The notes beneath the pieces were generated by a model. That model did no database searches, was not told the DNA's origin, and saw only the letters and a program-made list of their open reading frames with translations. This document shows, in pieces, positions 24,587-33,179 of a stretch of 64,000 nucleotides of DNA; position 1 is the stretch's first letter, and every line of letters starts with the position of its first letter. The DNA is from Plantibacter auratus (GTDB lineage: Bacteria > Actinomycetota > Actinomycetes > Actinomycetales > Microbacteriaceae), in NCBI RefSeq assembly GCF_050587365.1, contig NZ_JBOBFV010000003.1, positions 186,001 through 250,000 of the forward strand, given 5' to 3'. The position numbers were made by a program, and so were the translations under genes.

Positions 24587-25420
24587 TCAGGCGAGCACGA
24601 CCGCCTGCGCCGGGTCGTCGGCGGGCAGGACGTCGATCAGGGCGTCGATCCGCATGTCCTCGACGGTCACGTTGCCGTGATGGTTGCTCAACCAGGCCAC
24701 GTCCGCGGCGTCGCGTCCGGTGGCGATGCGGACGAGCGACTGACGCGGTGCCAGGCCCGTCGCGTCGACCACGTGCCAGGCGCCGTCGACGAAGCCCTCG
24801 GCCACCGCGTGGAAGTCCATGGGGACGAGACCCGGGGCGTAGACAGCGGCGTACCGGGCCGGGATGTCGAGCGCCCGAAGCATCGCGATGGTCAGGTGCG
24901 CGAAGTCCCGGCACACGCCACGGCCCGCGGCCAGGGTCGACACCGCACTGTCCGACACGGTCGTGGAGCCGGAGACGTAGGAGAGGTGGCGTCCGACCCA
25001 GGCAGCCACCCATGGCAGCACCTGCAGACCGCCGGACACCGTGCCGTCCTCGTGCAGGCGACGGTGCTCGAGGAGGTAGCCGAGCTCGGAACGCGCGAGC
25101 GAGAACAGCGCGTCCGACTCGCAGTACCGGCTGGGACGGAGGTAGGTCACGGTCTCCAAGGCGTCCACGGGACGCGGCACGGCCTGCCCGACGACCACCG
25201 CCTCGTAGTCGACCTGCAAGCGGCCGGGCTCGGCGATGACCCGGTGGAGTCGTGTGTCGTCCGGACCCACGATCTCGGTGACGGCGCACGGGCCGTCCGA
25301 GGAGTGCACCTGCAGTCGCTCGCTCGCCAGCGGGGTGCCGCCGGCTGCAGCGATGGAGAAGATGAGGTCGGCTCGATCGTGCACCCGCAGATCGAGCGAC
25401 GCGGTCAGGGTGCGCTGCAT
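24587..25420 (-). CDS. transglutaminase-like protein
   Basis: A 277-residue protein with an N-terminal beta-sandwich and a transglutaminase-like core. The catalytic triad is visible: Cys in GRGVCRDFAHL near residue 167, His in PMDFHAVAEGF near 203 and Asp in HVVDATGLAPR near 218. There is no signal peptide, so it acts in the cytoplasm. Proteins of this bacterial family are usually assumed to be proteases or amidases rather than cross-linkers; no substrate is known. It is a single gene with a leaderless-type promoter. Confidence 0.88.
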   Translation of the reverse strand: MQRTLTASLDLRVHDRADLIFSIAAAGGTPLASERLQVHSSDGPCAVTEIVGPDDTRLHRVIAEPGRLQVDYEAVVVGQAVPRPVDALETVTYLRPSRYCESDALFSLARSELGYLLEHRRLHEDGTVSGGLQVLPWVAAWVGRHLSYVSGSTTVSDSAVSTLAAGRGVCRDFAHLTIAMLRALDIPARYAAVYAPGLVPMDFHAVAEGFVDGAWHVVDATGLAPRQSLVRIATGRDAADVAWLSNHHGNVTVEDMRIDALIDVLPADDPAQAVVLA

Positions 25421-25426
25421 GACCTC

Positions 25427-25432
25427 ATTGTC
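25427..25432 (-). promoter_or_regulatory. -10 box of transglutaminase-like gene
   Basis: GACAAT (minus strand), six bases before the ATG at 25420, with no ribosome site. It fits the leaderless pattern of this window, with a less typical first base. Confidence 0.35.
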
Positions 25433-25510
25433 CCACGCGACCGGGGACGCCGATCCCGCACGTCTCCGGTACCGGCGTGGGTCCCGACTCTGGTAGCTTG
25501 GACACGTTCC

Positions 25511-25585
25511 GCCTTCGTAGCTCAGCGGAAGAGCGCTTCCCTCCGGAGGAAGAAGTCGCTGGTTCGAATCCAGTCGAGGGCACCA
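25511..25585 (+). tRNA. tRNA-Arg (anticodon CCG)
   Basis: The cloverleaf folds by eye. The acceptor GCCTTCG pairs with CGAGGGC (one G-U pair), the D stem is GCTC/GAGC, the anticodon stem is CTTCC/GGAAG with loop CTCCGGA, the T stem is GCTGG/CCAGT and the T loop is TTCGAAT. The anticodon CCG reads CGG. CCA is encoded at 25583-25585. It lies between the divergent transglutaminase-like gene and the phosphopantetheinyl transferase. Confidence 0.96.
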
Positions 25586-25640
25586 TCACCATCTCGCGAG
25601 GTCCTGCTTCGCATCGCTCCGACTCCGGGACGCGGGGGCC

Positions 25641-26309
25641 ATGCACCGAGCCGATCCCCTCCCGCAGCCGACGGTCCGCTTCCTGCGCTGGGCCAGCGCC
25701 GCTGAGCTCGACCTCGCCGGCACGGCCGCCCGGCTGGACGCGTCCGCCCGTGACCGCCTCGACACCTCGTCCGAGGCCGCGGCCCGTCGGTTCCTGTTCG
25801 GTCGCGCACTGCTCGTGCGCACCGTCGCGGAGACGATCGGCACCGGCCCCGAGCGGATCGAGGTCACGGCGGTCTGCTCGGACTGCGGTCTCGCGCACGG
25901 ACGACCACGGGTGCGCACGGGTGACCGGACCGTCCACGTGAGCGTCTCCCACACCGCCGACGCCTCCGCTGTGGCGGTGTCGATCGAGCACCCCGTCGGT
26001 GTCGACGTCGAACGGCTCGACGCGGCCCGGTTCGCCGGCGTCGAGGACGTCGCCCTCACCCCCGCGGAACGGGAGCAGTGGCAGCGACTGCCGGACCGAC
26101 GACGCCTCCGGGCGCTCGCCGAGCGTTGGACGGCGAAGGAGGCCGTGACGAAGGCCCTCGGTACGGGCCTCATGACCGATCCGGCGACGATCGACCTCGG
26201 GCCGGATGCCGCACCACACGTCTCCGAGACCGCGGGCCACCGCTTCGTCGTCGACCGCCCGGATCCCGCGCCGGGATTCGTCGTCGCGACGGCCCTCCTG
26301 CTCCCCTGA
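25641..26309 (+). CDS. 4'-phosphopantetheinyl transferase (Sfp type)
   Basis: A 222-residue two-lobed PPTase that moves phosphopantetheine from CoA to a carrier-protein serine. The magnesium motif is GVDVERL near residue 120 and the second signature is WTAKEAVTKALG near 164. SVSHTADASAVAV precedes the first motif as usual. Sfp-type enzymes serve secondary-metabolite carriers. The only carrier domain in the window is in the NRPS at 27650-31654, whose operon converges on this gene with the M1 peptidase between. The start is uncertain: there is no ribosome site and only 55 bases follow the tRNA. Confidence 0.9.
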   Translation: MHRADPLPQPTVRFLRWASAAELDLAGTAARLDASARDRLDTSSEAAARRFLFGRALLVRTVAETIGTGPERIEVTAVCSDCGLAHGRPRVRTGDRTVHVSVSHTADASAVAVSIEHPVGVDVERLDAARFAGVEDVALTPAEREQWQRLPDRRRLRALAERWTAKEAVTKALGTGLMTDPATIDLGPDAAPHVSETAGHRFVVDRPDPAPGFVVATALLLP

Positions 26310-26315
26310 CCCGGT

Positions 26316-27650
26316 TCAGCCGACGGGGAACGGCGGGAGCGCCTCCTGGAAGAGCCACGCGTCGAGGAGCGGCTCGACCGGTGCCGGCGCATGTCGATCG
26401 GCCGTCCGGATGAAGTCGTCCGTCGACACGCTCGAGTGCCGGAAGGACGCCACCCAGTCACGCAGGAGGTCGAAGAACGCCTCGTCGCCGAGCAGTCGAC
26501 GCACGGCGTGCAGGGCGATCGCGCCCCGCTTGTAGACCCGGTCGTCGAACATGTCCGCGGGTCCCGGGTCGCCGACGACGAGGTCCTGCGGCGCCCGTCG
26601 GAGCGCCGCGTAGTGCGCCCGAGCACAGGCGTCGGCCGTCTCAGCGCCCGACTCCTCCGACCACAGCCACTCGGCGTAGCAGGCGAAGCCCTCGTGCAAC
26701 CAGATGTCCCGCCAGGCGGCGATCGTCAGGCTGTTCCCGAACCACTGGTGGGCGAGCTCGTGCGCGATCAACCGCTCCGAACCGCTGACGCCGTCGACGT
26801 GGTTGCGGCCGAACACGCTCATCCCCTGCGCCTCGAGGGGGATCTCCAGCACGTCGTCCGTGATGACGACGCCATAGCTGCCGAAGGGATAGGGCCCGAA
26901 GGCGCGCTCGAAGCACGCCAGCATGTCGACCTGGTCGGCGAAGTCGTGTCGGAACCGCGCGGTGAGGTCGCGCGGCAGGTGTGCGACGACCGGCACCGTG
27001 CTCGTCGCGACCCGAGCGCTGACGGCGAGCCGCTGGTACCGGCCGATCTGCACCGTCGCGAGGTAGGCGGCCATCGGTTCAGGCTGCTCGTAGACCCACG
27101 TGGTCCGGCTCGCGCGGGCGAGCCGCGACACCAGCTCCCCGGGGGCGACGACCGTGTACGCCGACGACGCCGTGACACTGATCCGGTAGGACGACTTGTC
27201 CGAGGGGTGGTCGTTGCAGGGGAACCAACTCGATGCGCCGCACGGCTGGGACGCCACGATGACGCCGTCCTCGAGTTCCTCCCAGCCGATCTCGCCCCAG
27301 GGGCTGCGCACGGGACGGGGCGCACCCGAGTACCGGACGAGCACGGAGAACTCGGCGCCGTCCGCGATGGTGTTCCGGGGCGTCAGCGTGAGCTTGCCCG
27401 AGCTGTGCGTCCGCTTCGCCTCGACCCCGTCGACCTGGACACGGGTGACGCGCAGCGCGGCGAGGTCGAGCGAGAACCGCGTGAGCTCCTCCGTCGCGAC
27501 GGCGGTGAGTCGAGCCGTCCCGGACAGGGCGTTGCGGTCGACGTCGTAGTCGAGCTCCAGCTCGTACCGGACGACGCGGTAGCCACGGTTCCCGCTGGAG
27601 GGCGTGTAGGGGTCGCCTGCGCTCCGCAGACGGGCGAGAGCCTCCCCCAT
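26316..27650 (-). CDS. M1-family zinc metallo-aminopeptidase, coupled to the NRPS
   Basis: A 444-residue short-form M1 peptidase. Zinc ligands are complete: HELAHQWFGN near residue 295, then 18 residues to the Glu in WLHEGFACYAEW. The exopeptidase motif GAMEN is degenerate; the matching place reads AQGMSVFG. There is no signal peptide. The ATG overlaps the NRPS stop as TGATG, so it is translated with the synthetase. Epsilon-poly-lysine-hydrolysing enzymes reported from Streptomyces are zinc aminopeptidases, so trimming of, or protection from, the synthetase product is a reasonable inference. Confidence 0.88.
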   Translation of the reverse strand: MGEALARLRSAGDPYTPSSGNRGYRVVRYELELDYDVDRNALSGTARLTAVATEELTRFSLDLAALRVTRVQVDGVEAKRTHSSGKLTLTPRNTIADGAEFSVLVRYSGAPRPVRSPWGEIGWEELEDGVIVASQPCGASSWFPCNDHPSDKSSYRISVTASSAYTVVAPGELVSRLARASRTTWVYEQPEPMAAYLATVQIGRYQRLAVSARVATSTVPVVAHLPRDLTARFRHDFADQVDMLACFERAFGPYPFGSYGVVITDDVLEIPLEAQGMSVFGRNHVDGVSGSERLIAHELAHQWFGNSLTIAAWRDIWLHEGFACYAEWLWSEESGAETADACARAHYAALRRAPQDLVVGDPGPADMFDDRVYKRGAIALHAVRRLLGDEAFFDLLRDWVASFRHSSVSTDDFIRTADRHAPAPVEPLLDAWLFQEALPPFPVG

Positions 27651-30600
27651 CAGGACGCGACCTGGGGCTCCCGGTACTCCGCCGTCGTCACCTCGCGCCA
27701 CGGGCCGATCGGGTTGCCGCTCCACCGGGTGCCCGCGGGGACGCGTTCGCCGCGCATGACGAGCGAGGCCGGTCCGACCGTCGCGTCGTCGTCGATCCGC
27801 GCTCCGGGGAGGATGACGCTGTGCGGCCCGAGCGTGGCGCCCGATGCGAGTTCGACCTGATCCATACTCATGATTCGATCATGGAACAGGTGCGTTTGCA
27901 CAACGCAGCCCCGGTTGACCGTCGCGCCGTCGCCGAGTCGGACGAGGTCGGCCTCGGGCAGCCAGTAGCTCTCGCACCAGACCCCACGACCGATGCGGGC
28001 TCCGAGCGAGCGCAACCACCAGGTGAGGGCGGGGGTGCCGGTGGCGGGTGCCGCGAACCAGGGCGCCGCGACCATCTCGACGAAGGTGTCGGACACCTCG
28101 TTGCGCCAGATGAAGGAGGACCAGAGCGGGTGCTCCCCCGTGCGGATCGGGCCGACGATCACCCATTTGGCGACGGTCGTGATCCCGGCCGCGACCGCGC
28201 CGGCGGCCAACAGCACGGCTCCGCTGACGGCGATCGCGACACCGAGACCCCAGGTGTCGGCGAACCAGGCGAGCGCGAGGAGCACCAGGAGCGCGATGCC
28301 CGTCGTCACCATGACGGGGACGATGCGGCAGAGCTCCCACAGCGCACGGGCGATCCGGAGCCGGAGCGGCGGGTCGTAGGTCCGGTCCAGATCGGCGTCG
28401 GACACCTGCCGCCGGAGTCGCATCGGTGGGCTCCCGAGCCAGGACGAGCCGGACTTGGCCTTCCGCGGTGCGGCCGACAGCACGGCGACGAGCCCGTTCT
28501 TCGGAACGTGCATGCCGGGGCCCGCCATGCCGGAGTTGCCGAGGAAGGCGCGCTTGCCGACGGACGCACCGGCGATCCGCATCCACCCGCCACCGAGCTC
28601 GTAGGAGGCCACCATCGTGTCGTCCGCGAGGAACGCACCGTCGCCGACGGTCGTCATCCGCGGGAGGAGGAGGACCGTCGACGCCTCCACGTTGCGCCCG
28701 ACCTTCGCCCCGAGCAGGCGGAGCCAGACGGGCGTGAAGAGGCTCGCGTACAGGGGGAAGAGGAGGGTGCGCGCGGCGTCCAGGAGCCGCTCCGTCGCCC
28801 ACACCTGCCAACCGACCCGACTGCGCACCGGGAAGTAGCCCTCGCTGAGACCGAGGCCGAGCAGCCTGACGAGGCCGATCGTGCTGATCGCCAGGACGAC
28901 GAACCACACGAGGGTGGCGACGGGCACCCAGAGGAGCGCGCGCCAGGAGAACTCGAGCAGGCTGGTCGCGCCCGACGCGCCCGCCGCCACGACCGCCGCC
29001 GCCAGCACGAAGGCGAGGAACGGCAGCACCGACAGCAGCGCCGATCCCGCGCCGTACGCGAACAGCCAGCGTCGGCGACGCGGGGGTCGTTCGGTCGGCC
29101 ACACCGGTTTCGCCTTGCCGACGCGGACGGCGGGCGACCCCGACCACAGGTGTCCGGAGGGGACGCGGCCGAAGACGGACGATCCCGGCGCGATCTCCGC
29201 ACGCTTGCCGATCCGGGTGCCGGCGAGCAGGGTGCTGCGAGCGCCGACCGTGCTCTCGGCGCCGATGTGGACGTGGCCGAGTCTGAGCGTGTCGCCGTCG
29301 ACCCAGTAGCCGCGGAGGTCGACCTCGGGCTCGATCGATGCGCGCGCCCCGACGGTGAGGAACCCGGTGACCGGCGGCACGCTGTGGAGGTCCGCGTCGG
29401 CACCGATCTTCGCGCCGAGCGCCCTGGCGTAGCTCGAGATCCAGGGGGCTCCGGCGAGACTCACCGCGCCGACCGTGTCGGCGACGCGTTCGGCGAGCCA
29501 GAGTCGCACATGGACCGAGCCGCCGCGCGGGTAGTCGCCCGGGCGGACGCCGACGAGGAGGAGCTTCGCCGCGACGACGGAGATCGCCATGCGTCCGATC
29601 GGGGTGATGACCACGAGGAACCCGAGGGCGATCCACCACCAGGAGACCATGGGGAGGTACGGGACGTCCGCGACGAGGCCGAGGACCCGACTGCCGGCGA
29701 GGAGGTACACGAGCCACCGGAGTCCGACGAGGATGAGGAGCGGGACACCCAGGAGGGTCTGCGCCCACTGGGTCGCGAGCGGCGTCGGGAGCACGGGGTC
29801 CGCGACGGCAGCCCGACTGCGACGCTCGGGGCGTCGGCCGTCGAGTTCGGCTGCCATCGCGCCGAGTCGGGGGTGGCCGTAGATGTCGGCGACCGTGAAC
29901 TCGGCATCGCGGGTGCGGATGAGCGAGACGAGCTGCGCGGCCGCAAGGCTCCCGCCGCCCAGGCTGAAGAAGTTGTCGCTCTCGGCCGTGACCCGGACCC
30001 CGAGGACGGCCGTCCACTGCTCGGCGAGCCACGCGGCGGTGCCCGACAGGGTCGAGGCGTCCTCCCCGTCGGCGGCGTCGAGCGGCCACGGCAGCGCGGC
30101 CCGGTCGACCTTGCCGGAGGTGCGGGTGGGCAGCTCGCCGACGACCGCGAGGAGCGGGACGAGCGGTGCCGGGAGCTGCTCACGGAGGGTGTCGAGCGCC
30201 CGCTCGACGGAGAACCCGTCGCGGTCGGGCACCGCGAGGTACCCCACGAGGACGGCGTTCCCGGCGGCGGTGCGCTGGACGGCTGCTGCCGCACCCGAGA
30301 CGCCCGGCAGCGCCTGCAGGGCGGCCTCGATCTCCCCGAGTTCCACGCGCCGACCGCCGATCTTCACCTGATCGTCCGCGCGCCCCTGGAACACGAGTCC
30401 TGCGGCCTCGTAGCGGACGAGGTCGCCGCTCCGGTACGCCCGCGACCACCCGATGCTCGGCATGGGCGCATACCGTTCGGCGTCCTTGGCGGGGTCGAGG
30501 TACCGGGCGAGTCCGACGCCGCCGATGATGAGCTCACCGACGCCGCCCTCCTCGACCGGGATGCCCTCGGCGTCGACCACGGCGAGGTCCCAGCCGTCGA

Positions 30601-31654
30601 GTGGCAGTCCGATGCGCACGGGCTGCTCGCCGGTCAACAGCGCGGCGCAGGCGACGACGGTGGCCTCGGTGGGTCCGTAGGTGTTCCAGACTTCGCGACC
30701 GTCCACGGCCAGCCGGGCGGCGAGCTCCGGCGGGCAGGCCTCGCCGCCGAAGATGAGCATGCGGATGTTCTCGAGGGATTCGGCGGGCCACATCGCCGCC
30801 AACGTGGGCACCGTCGACACCACGGTGATGCCCTTCGCGGTGAGCCAGGGTCCGAGGTCCATGCCGCTGCGGACGAGCGAGCGCGGCGCCGGGACCAGGC
30901 ACGCGCCGTGTCCCCAGGCGAGCCACATCTCCTCGCAGGACGCGTCGAAGGCGACGGACAGGCCGGCCAGCACACGATCACCGGGGCCGAGGGGTTCCGC
31001 CTGGAGGAAGATCCGCGCCTCGGCGTCGACGAACGCGGCGGCAGAGCGGTGCGAGACGGCGACGCCCTTCGGCGTGCCCGTCGAGCCGGAGGTGAAGATG
31101 ATCCAGGAGTCGTCGCCCGGTCGCGGTGGTTCGAGGACCGGGATCGCCCGGGTGCCCGGGTGGGGTGCCGCGCCCGTCGCGAGTTGCACCCGGTCGGGAT
31201 CGGCGCCGTCATCGGCCGGGTCCTCCGTGCCTCGGCGCGAACGCTCGAAGACACCGCCGTCGACCAGGACGCCGACGACGGCCGCCTCACCGAACACGAG
31301 TCGTGCCCGCTCCTCCGGGTCGTCGGCGTCGACGGGCACGTAGGCCGCTCCGGTGAACAGGATCCCGAGGATCCCGAGGTAGAGGTCGCGGGTGCCCGAG
31401 GCGATCCGGACACCGACCCGGTCACCGCGCCGGACCCCGGCGGCGAACAGCCCGGCCGCGACCCGCTCCGCGCTGAGGACGAGCTCGCGGTAGCTGAGCG
31501 CTCCCTCCGCGTCCTCGATCGCCGAGGCCTCGGGGTGCGACGCGGCGACGTCACGGAGGACGTCGAGGAGGGTGCGCTCGGCCGGTGCACGCACGCCACC
31601 GAGCAGCGCGGGCTGCCGCTCGATGAGGAGGGCGGTGCTGGTGTCGGCGTCCAT
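27650..31654 (-). CDS. membrane NRPS of the Pls/PosA (epsilon-poly-L-lysine synthetase-like) family
   Basis: A 1334-residue single-module synthetase without condensation or thioesterase domain. Adenylation motifs include FTSGSTGTPKG near residue 187, NTYGPTEATVV near 321 and TRTSGKVDR near 515. The carrier serine is in FFSLGGGSLAA near 567. The rest has six membrane segments around three hexapeptide-repeat, acyltransferase-like domains (roughly 740-830, 970-1060 and 1230-1330). This layout and length match epsilon-poly-L-lysine synthetase, where the membrane part ligates free lysines to the loaded one. Pocket residues read DAESIGTVVK (lysine-like). The start at 31654 has GGGGA upstream. Confidence 0.9.
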   Translation of the reverse strand: MDADTSTALLIERQPALLGGVRAPAERTLLDVLRDVAASHPEASAIEDAEGALSYRELVLSAERVAAGLFAAGVRRGDRVGVRIASGTRDLYLGILGILFTGAAYVPVDADDPEERARLVFGEAAVVGVLVDGGVFERSRRGTEDPADDGADPDRVQLATGAAPHPGTRAIPVLEPPRPGDDSWIIFTSGSTGTPKGVAVSHRSAAAFVDAEARIFLQAEPLGPGDRVLAGLSVAFDASCEEMWLAWGHGACLVPAPRSLVRSGMDLGPWLTAKGITVVSTVPTLAAMWPAESLENIRMLIFGGEACPPELAARLAVDGREVWNTYGPTEATVVACAALLTGEQPVRIGLPLDGWDLAVVDAEGIPVEEGGVGELIIGGVGLARYLDPAKDAERYAPMPSIGWSRAYRSGDLVRYEAAGLVFQGRADDQVKIGGRRVELGEIEAALQALPGVSGAAAAVQRTAAGNAVLVGYLAVPDRDGFSVERALDTLREQLPAPLVPLLAVVGELPTRTSGKVDRAALPWPLDAADGEDASTLSGTAAWLAEQWTAVLGVRVTAESDNFFSLGGGSLAAAQLVSLIRTRDAEFTVADIYGHPRLGAMAAELDGRRPERRSRAAVADPVLPTPLATQWAQTLLGVPLLILVGLRWLVYLLAGSRVLGLVADVPYLPMVSWWWIALGFLVVITPIGRMAISVVAAKLLLVGVRPGDYPRGGSVHVRLWLAERVADTVGAVSLAGAPWISSYARALGAKIGADADLHSVPPVTGFLTVGARASIEPEVDLRGYWVDGDTLRLGHVHIGAESTVGARSTLLAGTRIGKRAEIAPGSSVFGRVPSGHLWSGSPAVRVGKAKPVWPTERPPRRRRWLFAYGAGSALLSVLPFLAFVLAAAVVAAGASGATSLLEFSWRALLWVPVATLVWFVVLAISTIGLVRLLGLGLSEGYFPVRSRVGWQVWATERLLDAARTLLFPLYASLFTPVWLRLLGAKVGRNVEASTVLLLPRMTTVGDGAFLADDTMVASYELGGGWMRIAGASVGKRAFLGNSGMAGPGMHVPKNGLVAVLSAAPRKAKSGSSWLGSPPMRLRRQVSDADLDRTYDPPLRLRIARALWELCRIVPVMVTTGIALLVLLALAWFADTWGLGVAIAVSGAVLLAAGAVAAGITTVAKWVIVGPIRTGEHPLWSSFIWRNEVSDTFVEMVAAPWFAAPATGTPALTWWLRSLGARIGRGVWCESYWLPEADLVRLGDGATVNRGCVVQTHLFHDRIMSMDQVELASGATLGPHSVILPGARIDDDATVGPASLVMRGERVPAGTRWSGNPIGPWREVTTAEYREPQVAS

Positions 31655-31712
31655 ACGCGATCCCCTGTCGTCCGGCTGTTCAGCGCCGCCAACGGTAGGC
31701 AGCGCGCATGGA

Positions 31713-31736
31713 CGGTTGGTGAACACCAGTCAACCG
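31713..31736. promoter_or_regulatory. operator-like palindrome between NRPS and aminotransferase genes
   Basis: CGGTTG and CAACCG flank an inner GTGAACAC half-palindrome, with two extra bases on one side. It is 59 bases upstream of the NRPS start and 78 bases before the divergent aminotransferase start. A regulator bound here could act on both. TACCGT at 31690-31695 (minus strand) is a weak -10 candidate for the NRPS operon. Confidence 0.4.
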
Positions 31737-31800
31737 CCAGATGTCGTGGAATCGTCGGAGACGCTCCGTCGGCCCCCGGCATCCTCGGAGGACGCGCGCC

Positions 31801-31806
31801 TACCAT
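31801..31806 (+). promoter_or_regulatory. -10 box of leaderless aminotransferase gene
   Basis: TACCAT ends seven bases before the ATG at 31814. An in-frame ATG at 31805 overlaps the box and would not be on the transcript, which favours 31814. Confidence 0.5.
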
Positions 31807-31813
31807 GGCCTGC

Positions 31814-33148
31814 ATGACCATCGACTACTCCGTGCCCCAGGAACGCCAGCTCGTGACCGCCATCCCCGGCCCCCGATCGCTCGCCCTCACGGAACGGCGC
31901 CGCCGCGCGGTGTCGCGCGGTGCCGGCAACCTCGCGCCGGTGTGGATGGACCACGGCTCCGGCGGCATCCTCGTGGATGTCGACGGCAACCACATCATCG
32001 ACCTCGGAACGGGCATCGGCGTGACGACCATCGGGCACGCCCACCCCGACGTCGCCGCAGCCGCAGCCGAGCAGGCGAAGAAGCTCACGCACACGCTCTT
32101 CACCGTGACGCCGTACGAGAACTACCTGCGCGTCGCGGAGAAGCTGTCCGAGATCACGCCGGGCGACTTCGAGAAGCGCTCGATCCTCCTGAACTCCGGT
32201 GCCGAAGCCGTCGAGAACGCGGTGAAGATCGCGAAGAAGTACACCGGACGTCGCGCGATCGTCGCCCTCGACCACGCCTTCCACGGACGCACGAACCTGA
32301 CGATGGCGATGACCTACCGGCCTGCGCCCGAGCGCCTCGGGTTCGGCCCGTTCCCCGGTGAGATCTACAGCGTCCCGCTCTCCTACCCCTTCCGCGACGG
32401 ACTCGACGGACCGGCGGCTGCCGAGGTGACGATCGACTACATCGAGCGGCACATCGGTGCGAGTGAGGTCGCCGCGTTCTTCGCCGAACCGGTCCTCGGC
32501 GACGGCGGCATCGTCATCCCCGCGCCCGGCTACTTCGGGCGCATCAGCGAGTGGTGCACCGAGAACGGGATCGTGTTCGTCGCCGACGAGATCCAGGCCG
32601 GCATCGGACGCACCGGCGCCTGGTACTCGATCGAGCACCACGGGGTCGTGCCCGATCTCATCACGAGCGCCAAGGGCATCGCCGGCGGCTTCCCGCTGTC
32701 GGCCGTGACCGGGCGCGCCGAGATCATGGACGCGGTCCAGCCCGGTGGCATCGGCGGTACCTTCGGCGGCAACCCGGTGTCCACGGCGGCCGCGCTCGCG
32801 ACGTTCGAGGTCATCGAGCGCGAGGACCTGCTGGGCGAGGCCCGTCGGGTGGAGGCGACCCTGCGATCGCTCATGGGTGACTGGGCCGAGCGGTTCGACA
32901 TCGTCGGCGAAGTCCGGATCATCGGTGCGATGGCCGGCGTCGAGTTGGTCGTCCCCGGCACGAAGCAGCCGCACCCCACGGCACTGCAGACCGTCATCGA
33001 CGCGGCGATCGCCCAGGGCGTGCTCGTGCTCGACGCCGGCTCATGGGACTCGGTGCTGCGACTCCTCCCGAGCGCGGTCATGTCCGACGAGCTCCTCCGC
33101 GACGCGGTGTCCGTCCTCGAGGACGCCCTGGGGCAGGTCTCCTCCTGA
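31814..33148 (+). CDS. gabT: class III aminotransferase, 4-aminobutyrate transaminase type
   Basis: A 444-residue PLP enzyme of the omega-aminotransferase group. Motifs include SGAEAVENAVKIAKKYTGR, VADEIQAGIGRTG and the PLP lysine near residue 286 in TSAKGIAGGFPLS. These match bacterial GABA transaminases (GABA plus 2-oxoglutarate to succinate semialdehyde plus glutamate), though lysine, ornithine and diaminobutyrate enzymes are close relatives. No succinate-semialdehyde dehydrogenase gene adjoins it. It is divergent from the lysine-type NRPS, so a role on a diamine cannot be excluded. I chose the second Met because of the leaderless promoter. Confidence 0.87.
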   Translation: MTIDYSVPQERQLVTAIPGPRSLALTERRRRAVSRGAGNLAPVWMDHGSGGILVDVDGNHIIDLGTGIGVTTIGHAHPDVAAAAAEQAKKLTHTLFTVTPYENYLRVAEKLSEITPGDFEKRSILLNSGAEAVENAVKIAKKYTGRRAIVALDHAFHGRTNLTMAMTYRPAPERLGFGPFPGEIYSVPLSYPFRDGLDGPAAAEVTIDYIERHIGASEVAAFFAEPVLGDGGIVIPAPGYFGRISEWCTENGIVFVADEIQAGIGRTGAWYSIEHHGVVPDLITSAKGIAGGFPLSAVTGRAEIMDAVQPGGIGGTFGGNPVSTAAALATFEVIEREDLLGEARRVEATLRSLMGDWAERFDIVGEVRIIGAMAGVELVVPGTKQPHPTALQTVIDAAIAQGVLVLDAGSWDSVLRLLPSAVMSDELLRDAVSVLEDALGQVSS

Positions 33149-33179
33149 CCGACGCGCCACCGTCGCTGGCCGGTGGGGT

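Noticed and set aside
25511..25585. attL/attR site of an integrated element at tRNA-Arg
   Set aside because: No integrase and no second copy of the tRNA 3' end were noticed, so only a weak possibility remains.
27821..33148. A plus-strand open frame of 1775 codons running antisense through the NRPS gene
   Set aside because: Only its last 445 codons are real (the aminotransferase at 31814). The rest is Arg/Asp/Glu/Gly-rich antisense of a high-GC gene, with no domain and no ribosome site.
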